Shown piece after piece: positions 33,301 through 44,600 of a stretch of 64,000 nucleotides of DNA. The notes below the pieces were generated by a model that did no database searches, had not been told where the DNA came from, and saw only the letters and a program-made list of their open reading frames with translations. The stretch covers positions 2,965,501 through 3,029,500 of the forward strand of contig CANJKZ010000142.1 in the NCBI GenBank assembly GCA_947471745.1, read 5' to 3'. The position numbers were made by a program, and so were the translations under genes. Position 1 is the first letter of the stretch. Each line of letters opens with the position of its first letter. The stretch comes from Closterium sp. Naga37s-1 (lineage: Eukaryota > Streptophyta > Zygnematophyceae > Desmidiales > Closteriaceae).

Positions 33301-35701
33301 CGCCGCCACCGTCACCACCGTTGCTGGCGTCGTCGTCGCCGCCATTGCAGGCGTCTGGGGAGATCCCCAGGCGCCTTTACCGTGCTGCTTCTTCCTCCGC
33401 TGCAGCTGGGGCATCATCGTCAGCATCATCAGCAGCAGCCGCAGCGGCAGCCTTCCACGGCCTGTCCTTCTCTCCGCCTCCGCACTCTCCCTCGCCTCTT
33501 CCCCTCTCCGCCAATCATCCCTCCGCTGCTGCCGGATCGCCCCCTCCCCCCCTCTCCCTATCCGGGGCCCGTTCCCCCGCGTCCGGCGCTTCTTCCGCGC
33601 GCAGAGAGCTGGGGGGCTGGGGAGACGCAGGCGGGCGGAAGGAGAGGGAGCGGGAGAGAAGGCAGGCGTGGGAGCGAGAGCGCGAGGAGCGGAAGCGGCA
33701 GGAGGAGGCGGAACGAGAGAGCGCGCGGGAGAGCGCGCGGGTGGGCGCGCGGGAGAGGGCGCGCGAGATGGAAAGAGAGCGGGAGCGGGAGAGAGAGAGG
33801 GAGAGGGAGCGGGAGCAGGACCGAGGGCGGCGCGTTGCAGAGCGGATTCTCGAGAAAGAACGAGAGAGGGAGAGGGAACGCGCGCGCATGATGCGGAGGC
33901 TAAAGAGTCCCCAAGAGGCAGCAGCAGCAGAGGCGGCCGCGGAGGAGATGCGCGTGAGGGTGCACCAGGGGAGCGACAACCTGGGGTTAGATGCTTTCTG
34001 TCGCATGCACAGCCAGGGCAGCCTGCCGGGCAGCCTGAGAGAGAGCCTGGTGGGGAGCGTGCATGGGAGCGTGCATGGGAGCCTGCACGGGAGCTTGCGA
34101 GGGAGTTTGAGAGACGGGTTACAAGGGAGGAAGCATGGTGGTGGTGAGGAGGGTGGAGTGGGTGGTGGTGGTGGTAGCGGCGCTTGGTGGGGACGTGGAG
34201 GGGAGGGTGGTGAGGATGGTTGTGGTGGGAGAGGACGAGGCGGAGGAATTGGCGGGGACAGGGAGGGAGGGAAACACGGTGGCGGTGGTGGTGGTGGTGG
34301 TGGTGGTGGTGGGAACAATAGCAGCAGCCGGCTTGTGAGAAAGGCATCAGCGGGAGCAGGAGGAGGAAGAGGAGGAGGAGGAGGAGGAGGAGGAGGAGGA
34401 GGAGGAGAATCAGGAGTGAGGAGCAGTTTGGAGGAGTGCCAGGGCGGTTTGAACTCTCTGTTCGAGCCTGTGCTTCAAAAGAGGTCTGAGAGCTCGTGTG
34501 ATGGCGAGGAGTGTGACTCTATGGGGCGAGTGCGGGTGAGGCGGAGAGGGGAGGAGGGGGTGGGAGGGAGTGAGGATGAGGATGAGAGTGCGGTGGATGA
34601 GGAGTTGGAGGAGGAGAGGACGGAGCATGGGTGGAGACTCAAGGCTGTGGTGGGTGGGGAGGAGGGTGAGGGAGAGGAGGGAGGGGGAGAGAGTAAGAGG
34701 AGTGAGAGGAATGAAGAGAGTAGGGTGAATGAGTGGAGGAGTTATGGGGAACGGGGTGGGTTTGATGCGAGGGTGGGGGTGTGGGAGGGGTGGAAGGGAC
34801 GTGAGCAGCCTGCACCTAACAGAGAGAGTGTAAGGCCGGTTGGTGCTATTGCTACTGCTGCTGCTGCCCGTGCTGCTGGTGCTTGTGGTGCTGGTGATGC
34901 TGCTGTTAATGGTGCTGCTACTGCTGCTGCTGCTGCTGTTTGTGCTGACCGGTACGGCAGGGCGGCAAGAGCAGAGGAAGGAGATGGTGGGAAGGGAAGG
35001 GAGACACGTGTGGATGGATGGAGGGGGTGGTCCAAGGGGTCACGAGGGGGTGGCGAGTCCAACGGTCTTGCTCAAGGAGATGCCTATAGCAGTGGCAGGA
35101 GTGCCACCACAGATGCAGCAGCAGCAGCAGCGGATGCAATTGCAGGTGCAGATTACAAAAAGCCTGAAGCAGAAAAGCGAGGAAGCAGCGAGGCACACAC
35201 GAGCAGCACAAGCAGAGGAAGCAGCAGGCCCAAGTGGTCGTCTGGCGCTGCTGCTGCTAGCGAGCACACCACAGAAGAGCGTGCAACAGGGGAAAGAGGA
35301 ACGTCCGGGAGAGCAGGGGTGGCCAGCGACAGCAACAGCAGCAACAGCAACAGCAGCAGCTGGATGGGTGGCAACATCAGCGGCGCAAGCAGCACCTCAA
35401 GACAAGCAAACGGCAGGCACACAGCCAGAAGTACCAGCGAGTCCGGCACTTCTGTGCCTGCTTCTCCACGCCAGATCCCTGCTGTTGCAGCCCATGCAGA
35501 CAGAGGAAAGGACGGATTGGTGTTTCGGGTGTCACAGAGAGGAGGGCTTAGAGGTTCTGAAGGGGAGGGTGTGTCTGGTGATGAGGGAGGTGACTGGGGT
35601 CTGCGTGGGGGTGGTGGGTTGGAAGCGGCGAGAGAACGAGGCAGGGAGCAAGGGAGGGATATGCTGAGTCGAGATGCTGCTGCTGCCGCCACCTCTTCAA
35701 C

Positions 35702-35733
<32 letters not shown>

Positions 35734-36653
35734 CTGTGCCTTCAAGTCTTGATGCAGCTCATAATGTGGAAGACCCATTCGCACCAGCACCAGCACCAGC
35801 ACCAGCACCAGCACCATCAACCACAGCTGCAGCTGCAGCAGTTGCAGCACCGTATTTATGTCTGACCACAGACTCTCGTGTTTCCGCTACTAGCAGACGG
35901 GCGGCTGAATCCAATGCTGCCTCCACTGCTGCTGTTGCTGCTGCTGCTCCTTTATCTCCTTCCTCCCACCTCACTGGTACAACAACAGCAGCAGCATCAG
36001 CAGCAGCAAGTGCTGGTTTGGAAGGGAAGCAACAGGCAAGCACAGTGCGCACAGCTGCTGTGGGTAGCAGAGGTACCGTAACCACTAGGGACGCTGCAAG
36101 CACAGCTGCAGACGGTGCTGCTGCTGCCATCAATGCAACAAACAGCATCCCTGTCACCAGCAGCGGCAGCGCAGCAGGCAGCATGAGAACCAATACCACC
36201 AACACCAGTACCACCACGACCACCACCAATGCCACCACGATCAATAATGCCACCGGCAATACCACCAGCAAGACCAGCAGCAGCATCATCAGCAGCAAGA
36301 CTAGCCCTCCAGGCGCTACAGCAGCAGCAAGTGCAGGCCGGCCATCCTCCTCCCTGAGCGCGTCTCTAGCAGCAGCGGATCTGGGCCCGTCTCTCAAGCA
36401 GCGCATCCTGCTGCTGCAGCAACGCATGAACGCCATGCAAGCAGCCACCACCGCCGCTGCTGCCGCTGCCGCCACTGCAGCCGCAGCAGCAGGAGGCGCG
36501 GCCTCTTCTGGGCGGCTGTCACCCACGTCGGTTCTACCCTCCAGCAGCAGCAGCACGGTCAGCTCTCCTGGGAGCGTGTGGCTGGGTGGTGGTGGTGAGG
36601 GTGGCATAGGAGGCGGTGTTGGCGGGACTTCCCCTATCTCACCCCACCTATGA
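27327..36653 (+). CDS. Large low-complexity coiled-coil protein, possible fascin/DUF569-like segment (six exons)
   Basis: Predicted exons are 27327-29800, 29970-30305, 30469-30850, 31422-31773, 32255-32934 and 33084-36653. All junctions are GT-AG and phases agree, giving 2597 aa. The ATG at 27327 is preferred because the upstream extension has no ATG. The N-terminus is S/P/A-rich and probably disordered. Residues from about 780 (LVCLRWGKDKLLAAVESNGR, VGLRSVAADGRCLSAT, HYFAGWCFQETE) recall the repeated GRYL/fascin-like folds of plant DUF569 proteins; this is a weak similarity. Coiled coils follow in exon 4 (VLQLRDRVRLLEASE), exon 5 (SQLEEELRAK, long E/A/R stretch) and exon 6 (ESMLAALQHKIERLERL, then an R/E-rich charged helix at 33620-33960). 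The C-terminal 900 residues are G, S, A and T runs. Function is unknown; a cytoskeletal scaffold is a guess. Confidence 0.72.
34130..34420 (+). repeat. GGT/GGA trinucleotide-rich coding tracts
   Basis: GGTGGT and GGAGGA runs (34135-34180, 34275-34312, 34355-34410) encode polyglycine within exon 6 of the large gene. Similar GCA/GCT alanine runs lie at 34845-34945 and 35700-35735. They preserve the frame and probably vary in length between individuals. Confidence 0.7.
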
Positions 36654-38101
36654 AATCTGGGCTTTAAGCGGAAGGAGTTGCGTTAGCGGAGTGATGAGTA
36701 CTAGCACTAGCGGAAGGTGTTCGAGCATTGCGAACAGCAGCAGCAGCAGCATCAGCAGTACCGACACTAGTGCCACTGCGAGTGGCAGCAGTGCAATCGG
36801 CGTTGGTGGAATGTGGGTTAGCATGGTGGTGGCATCGGTATCACGACTTTCTAGTGGCAGCAGTGCCCATGATTCCATCGCCCAGCGGTTCCCTTCTCTC
36901 CCTCTACTCTGCTCGTGCATCTGTGCTGGAAGTCACTTGTACCTGCGTGATGTGTATGTGTAAGGGGAGTGGAGTGGAGTGGAGTGGAGTGTGTGTGTGC
37001 GTGTGTGCAATTCATCGTTTGATAAATCTCAGCTGTGTATGCAGAGAGAAGGAAGCTGCCAGCAGCAGTGGTGGACGGTTTGCTCGACAGGAATCGAGGG
37101 CGGGCGGTGGTGGTCCATGGTTGGAGATATGTGACGCAAGGATTTGAGAAGGGAGGAAGGAGGGAGAAGGGTGTGGGGGAGGGTGAGAGGGCTGATTTGT
37201 GTGAGGGTTTTAGGTTGGTAGTTACACTAGTTATGCGGAAGAAAGGGGGTTTGGGGGGTGAGGGATGGGTGGGAGGGGAGGGGTTGGTTTGTGTTGTGAG
37301 TGGGGGCTGTTGTTGAGTGAGTGAAAATGGCACACGTCAGTGTGCCAATGCTCTTAAATTCTGTGGGCTGTGTTGCGTGGGTGAGTGAATATACCTTTGC
37401 TCTGTACATTGGCATTGCCAGCCACATGGGTTTTTTCTTTTCAAGAAGCATTCCTGTGTTTACTTACTCTGTTTATCTCGTCTTGGGTATCTTTAGATTT
37501 GGATTACGGTATCACTCTACTAGGACCATTCCCAATTTGGACTGTAGAACTGCAGTGGTGAGCTGACTCCATGGTAGAAGCGAAGCAGGGAACATCAGCT
37601 GGGATGGGAGCCAGCCAGAAGTTGTAATATAGAAGGTGGGCTTGGGAGGGATGCATGAAGCATGTGACTTACATGAATATGATACCACTTTCACAATAGG
37701 AGTCCAGAGAAATAACAAATAAGCAATGGTCACTAAGAATCCTCACCTCACCACACCTCTCCAGATAATTTAAAAACCTGAATGTACACACTATTAACCA
37801 CCTACCCCCCTCCTCACAGCATTTGGGCAGATACCGTCAGCACGGGCGTATGTCCACAGAAGTCATGAAGAGCAGTAGCAGGGTTTGGTTGAATGGGATG
37901 TGATGTGATGTGACACCACTGGCTGTGCAACACACTCCCTCAAGCTACGACGGTTGATTAACCATCCCACGGCAGCATAATTGACGTGCCCATACGTCGC
38001 TGTCCTGCCACATGTTGCCGCCCTGCCATGTGTCACCTCACTGACACGTGTCACCAACACCTCACTGACACGTGCCACCCGCCCTACCACGTGTGACCCC
38101 A
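36654..38101. other. Convergent 3' intergenic region
   Basis: This lies between the stop of the plus-strand gene (36653) and the stop of the minus-strand plastid-protein gene (38102). It should hold both 3' untranslated regions. There is a (GAGTG)n run at 36966-36990 and the TGACACGTG/TGCCACATG type repeats at 37985-38095. No gene is supported. Confidence 0.5.
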
Positions 38102-41100
38102 TCAGCGGCCGTCCAGCTTCCGCTCCCACTCGCGGGCCTCGAGGTCCTGATCTGCCACATCCTTGGCCGTGGTGTAAATCACCTTGTCCTCTGATACCAC
38201 CGTGCTGCGCGCCTGCTCTCGCGCATTTGCCAACTGGAAACGGGAAGGTGGGGGGTTGTGGGGAGAAGGGAGGGTGATTGAGTGGGAAGGGAAGCGGGAT
38301 GAGAGGGACCTGCTCTGCCACGTCCTTGGCCGTGGTGTAAATCACCTTGTCCTCTGATACCACCGTGCTGCGCGCCTGCTCTCGCGCGTTTGCCAACTGG
38401 TAAGGGGAGGCAGGGAGTACAAGAAGGGAGAGCGTGATTACCACCGTGTAGGGAGAGGGTGTATTTGTGGTGTGGTGTAAATGACCTTGTCCTCTGATAC
38501 CTGCGCGCCTGCTCCCGTGCGTTCGCCAACTGGAAATGGGAAGGTGGGGGGGGGGGGGGGGAGGGAGGGGGGGGGGGGGAGAGGTGGGAAGAAATAAAAG
38601 GAGAAGGTGTTCGCCAGCTTCTTGCTCACTCACAATCTCCCTCGCGTCTGATAACACTGTGCTGGATGCCTGCTCTCGTGCGTTTACCAAGTGGTATTGG
38701 GAGGCGAGGGGTGGGGAGGGGGGGAAATGGAAGGAGGAGGAGGAGAAGGGAGAGGGTGTTTGGGTGGGAAACGGAAGCCGGACGAGAGGGGATTACTGTG
38801 CATAACCAGATACCGAGCAGCACTGTTAGCTGCACATGTGGTGTGGTATAGCATGCACACGGGACGGGCCCTCCTTCCTCCTCCTCCTCACCACATCGAA
38901 CACTATCCGCATCCATTCATCAGTAAATCATCATTCCCATGCACACAAGGCCACCTAGTTCCCACTTTTGCTGTCTCAAGGAAAAAAAAAAAAAACTGCG
39001 TCTCAGTTTGTCTAGAATGAATGACACACATGAACAGAAACCTCCCACTCTCTTGCCCACCTCGCCCCCTCCTGCGCACCTTGCGGCGGAGCTGAGCGTT
39101 GGGCTGGGCGAGCTGCGGTTGATCAGTGAGGCGCCTAGAATAAACTCAAAGATTTGCAGCGCCTCAATAAAAGATCCTCTACAACCCACCTTGCGGCGGA
39201 GCTGGGCGTTGGGTTGGGCGAGCTGCAGAGCGCTCTCCTGGCGGCGGGAGTTGCGCAGAGCGATGGTCTCATTGGCGCGCTGCTGCCACAGGTAGCGCAC
39301 TGCAGGGATGGCGAAGAACACCGCTGCATAGCCCTGGCGGATGGGGGGAAGGACGGGGGGAAGTGGGGGGCAAGTGAGGCGAACTTTTAGTTGACTCAAC
39401 GCTGCTGCTGCAGGTAGCGCACTGCAGGGATGGCAAAGAACACCGCTGCATAGCCCTGGCGGATGGGGAGGCGGAGGGGGGGGAGGTGGAGGAGGGGGGG
39501 AAGGATAAGGGGGAGTGAAACGGAAGAAGATGAGTAAGTTAGAATGGCAAACAGGGTAAGGGGTTGGGGAAGAGGAGCAGAATGGAAACGAGTATGCAAA
39601 ACGAGAAAGGAACAAGCAGAGTTGGAGCCTATGGAAAGGCTGTGCGAAGGGAAAAAGTGGTGCATGAATGGGCATGAGTGGGTTACCTGCAAGCATGGCA
39701 TGAGTGGGTTACCTGCAAGCATGGCATGAGTGGGTTACCTGCAAGCATGGCATGAGTGGGTTACCTGCAGCCATGGCATGAGCGAGGAGATGAGCTGAAC
39801 GAACTCCACTCCTGCCTCCCGCACTATTGCTGGATCGCTGTGGGGGGGGAGAGAGAACGACACACACACAGATGACTTTTGAGGCGCCTCAAAATGCAGC
39901 CATGGCATGAGCGAAGAGATGAGCTGAACAAACTCCACTCCTGCCTCCCGCACTATTGCTGGATCGCTGTGGGGGGGGGAGAGAGAACGACAGACAGACA
40001 GATGCACAGACGCACAGACGCACAGGCAGGTACGGAAAGGTACAGGTAGGCAGAGAGGCAGATAGAAAGAGACAGACAGAGGCACACACAGCGACGACGA
40101 CAAGAGGTGGAGAGGATTAGAAACCAGAAGGAGGAATAGACGGACAGGTGGGTGGGGAGGGAGGGACGAAGAGGATGAAATGGAGCGGAAGCGAAGCAGT
40201 ATGCGCGATCAAGTACGCAGAGGAAGAGTCAAGAACAACACTGCTGACAGCTTCACTTGGTCAACACTGCCATTCTAAGCTGGACTGAAACGAATTTTGG
40301 GACGCCTCACTTTTGAGTCAACTCAAAAGTCACCTTGAGTCGACTCAAAAGTCACTGGACTGAAACGAATTTGGGGAAGTCTCGAAAGTCATTCTAGGCG
40401 GGATTGTAACGAGTTCTTGTGAGGAGCGGGGAGAGCCAAACGGTACCTGAGGAGGGAGGAGAGCCACACGACCCCCACCACGTTCACCACGCCCAGCCCC
40501 GCTGCTAGCGTGCGCTTCCATACCGGGGCCTCACTGGAGCATGGGCGGGGAGGGGAGTAAGGGGAGAGGAGGGAGAGGAGGGAGAGGAGGGGAGGGGAGC
40601 GGGCAGAGGGAGGAGATGGGAGGAGAGCAGATGAAACAGGAGGAGACGGCGGATGGAATGAGAGAAACGATTCCAGAGCTTATCCCACGAAGGATGTTAA
40701 CAGGTCATTCCAGAGATTTGCTTGCAGCAGGAGATTGTTCTTCCTTCCGTTGAATGTGTGGACAGGAACGACTAGGCAGGGCGGGGAAGAGAGAGTGAGG
40801 GACGGAAGAAAGAGGGAGCGAGGGGGGAGGGGGGGGGGGGGGGGGGGGGGAGGGGGAGGGACGTTGAGAGCAGCCCAGGGTACCTGAAGGTCCAAAGGTT
40901 TTCAGCGAAGAAGCGTGTCTGCTGCACGAGGTCCAGCGCTGGGCTGGGCTGCTTGCGCTGCTTGCCTGTTAAGGTCACTGTTAGAGAATTCTCCAAAGTG
41001 ACTCCAGCCTACCTGAAGGTCCAGAGGCTTTCAGCGAAGTAGCGTGTCTGCTGCACGGGGTCTAGTGCTGGGCTGGGCTGCTTGCGCTGCTTGCCTGCGC

Positions 41101-41449
41101 CATTGCTGGCCGTGCGCTGCAGCAGCGGGAACGTGTAGAGAATGTTGCCCTGCCAGGAACACAGCGGTAGGCATGGGTGGTGAGTAGAGAGTGATGATGG
41201 GTGGTAGGTGGTGTGTGGTGTTTGGCGAGGAGTGAATGCGCATGGAGTGGACAATGCAGGGTTATTGATGGAAGGGCAGGTGCGTTGGGTTGGAAGGGAA
41301 GGAGGATGCTTGGCGTGAGTACAGATGTGGTGGATGGGTGCAGGGCAGGAAGGCACCCCACGTGGCTGAATGGTCACTGCCATGCCATGGGCGTTGCAAG
41401 GTGAGTGATTTTGTTCCAGATACGGGTTTGTTGACCTTGTGGCAAGTGA

Positions 41450-41487
<38 letters not shown>

Positions 41488-41488
41488 G

Positions 41489-41520
<32 letters not shown>

Positions 41521-41536
41521 TGTGTGTGTGTGTGTG

Positions 41537-41621
<85 letters not shown>

Positions 41622-44600
41622 GTGTGCACCAAAGCGTGATTGTGACGAGCTGTGCAATCCATCCATCCATTCCCAAGGCCTTAACCATGCATGCACCCAT
41701 CATGGGTGCACCCATGCGAGAACTTTCCCGTGGAGCTGATTCATGCACATGCGATGGAGTGGCGTGGCGCATAAGGGACACTTATGAGAGTGACGTGACC
41801 CATGTATGCATGTACGCATGGATGTGCATGGATGCGTCACCTGTGGGTCTACTTCTGGACTGCCATCGAACCGCTGCAGCACCGGCAGCATGAAGGACTC
41901 GTCCGACTGGTCGTTATGCCATGTGGTGTGATGCCCCATGCCCATGCCCCATGCACCATGTGCCATGCGCCATGCACCATGCACCATGCACCATGCGCCA
42001 TGCACCATGCACCATGCACCATGCACCATGCACCATGCGTCATACACCATGCACCATGCACCAAACGACATGCACCATGCACCATGCACCATGCACCATG
42101 CGCCATGCGTCATGCAACACCCACATACCACAACACATGCCCAACGCCACAAACGTTTGATAAAGGGCATGAGAGGAAGGGAGTGCGAGTCAAGGTAGCT
42201 ACGAGAAAGCAAGCTTCACTTGGCATCAGACTGATTGTGGTCCATCAGACATGCTACGAGGAAGCAAGCTTCACTTGGGAGCATGCACTGGAAATTGTGA
42301 CAAGTGAAGGTGAAAATAATAAAAAGGTAAAAAAAAAAAAAAAAAAAACAACAACAACAACAAACAAACAAACACGATAGCATAAAATGTGACTCCATGC
42401 AACTGAACATGCTACCCATGCCCTGAAGCGTGACACCATAACAGTTTCTCCACAAGCATGCATTGCACTGGGTGAGGGTGAAATGGGAAGGCTCACAGTG
42501 TCGAGAGGGAGGTCAAGGTAGGGAGCAATCTCCTGTGCAGCCACCACACCGCCTCGGCTCGCAATCACGTCTCCCACCTGACCGGGCGGTGGGTGGGGTG
42601 ATGGGTTTTGAATTCAATGTTTCGTTCAATGCTGGGTTCGATGTTGGGTTCGATGTTGGGTTCGATGTTGAAGTTGATGTTGAAGTTGATGTTACTAGCA
42701 TTGGTTGTGGTATGTATGTAATGTGGGTAAACGGTTGCTGGTGCATGGGATATCCGCATGGGGACCAGGGGATGCACAGATGTGAGCAGTATGCATGTGT
42801 GCATGCACACTCACATGGTCACAGAACCCCACGCCGAGCCCACGCATAGAGCACACAAGAGCCGAGCCCACGCATAGCGCACACAACACATCAACACATC
42901 ATGCACGGCTGCCTGCAAGAGTGGGTTGCATGTGTGCATGTCTGCACATCTGCGCATCTGTGTGTGTGCGTGTGTGCACGTCTGTGTTCACATCTGTGTG
43001 CACGAATGCCATGCGTGCGTGGCTCTAAGGGGGGAGGCGAGGACTGACCAGCTGCCAGCGAGCCTCGTCCCTGCCGTCATTGGGATCGCCATCACCAAAC
43101 ACAAAGGAGAACACCTGCCAGGGCACGATGGCACGGCACGGACAACACACCGTGAGCCAAGGGCAATAAAGGCACAGATGGATCATGGAGGGAAGAAGGA
43201 CAGAGGAAGGAAAGGAGGGAGAATGGGAGGTGAGGTGGGAGAGAGGGAGAGTGGATAAGGTAAGTTGGTGGAGAGTGTGTTGTGTTTAAGAGTGCCACGA
43301 TGGAAACGTGGTGGAAGAGGAGATGGGGAAGAAGGGCGGAAGGAAGGCATGGAAAAGGGGGTGGAAGGAGAGAAGAGAAGAGAAGAGACATGTAAGAGAA
43401 GCACAGAGTGATGGGGAAAATGCAGGAATTGGCGATCTGGCGGACCGGCGGCACGTATAGTTAAATGCTGGAGCAGCATATCCTCTGATGTAACATATCC
43501 GATCCGAAACGTCTCGCAACTTCCTTCCTCTGATTGCTGAGCATACCCGGCACCGTTCCAGTCCAGGCGCGCAATGTGCATCAAACCTTATGTGTGATTC
43601 CGCAGAGAAGGGGAGGAGGGAGGCGTACCGATTCGAAGAAGCTCATCTCTCGCTTTTGAAGGCTGGCCCGCACGCGCTGGTAGTAGAAGGGGTCCCAGTA
43701 CCTGGTCAGGCCCACGCAGGCGGCGGAGAGGGGGTGTGGAGACGTTGGGGCAGCAAAGGCAGAGGAAGAGAGTTTGGGTCAGGAAGTGAAGAGAGGGGGA
43801 GATGAGGGGGAGAGAGATGGAGTGAGCGCGAAGGGCAACTTCAAGCATCACAGCACGGGAAGCGAAGGATGGCAGGAGGTGCGGGTGAATGGGCGGATTA
43901 ATAGCAGGAAGAACCAGAGAAGGTGGAACGCGAGTGTGCGGGGAGGGGAGTGTGTGATGCAGAGGGAAAAGGGGGAAACCGGGGTGCACTAGAAGTCAAA
44001 TCAGAGGTCCATTTTCAGTCGACTGAGAGGTCCCATTTGAGTCGAATTAAGAGTGTGTGGTACAGAGGGAGGAGTCAGGAGCGGGGGTGCAGCAAAATAT
44101 ATCCATGGAGTCGACTCAGAGACCCCTTCTGAATCGACCAGAAAGTCCCTTCTGAGCCAACCAAGGGGTGTGTTGATACAGAGGGAAGAGGCAGGAGCAG
44201 ATCGGGGGGTGCGTGCACCAGAAGATATCCATGGGGTTGAAGAAGAAGGAGGGCCCCGAGCGGTAGTACATGCTGCCCTCACCACCACCGCCTCCGCCCC
44301 TGCTGTCCCGGCTGTCCGAGTCACTGTGAGAGGAGAGAGAGAGGCAAGGGAATGCAAGGAAGAGGGGATGCAAGGATAGGGACGAGGAGGATAGAACACA
44401 CACAGGGGCTTTTAATATTGGGTAGGGCAAGTGCGGGTGGTGTCAGTGGTTGGGGTAAAGGATGGAGGGGAAAGGAGGAGGTGAGTACGGGGGTGGAGCA
44501 GGGATGCGGGGAGGAGGTGGGCACCTTCGGGAGGAGAGGAGGACGGAGATGGCGGTGTAGACGATGAGGATCGACGCGAGGAGCGCCGTGCCGAACGCCA

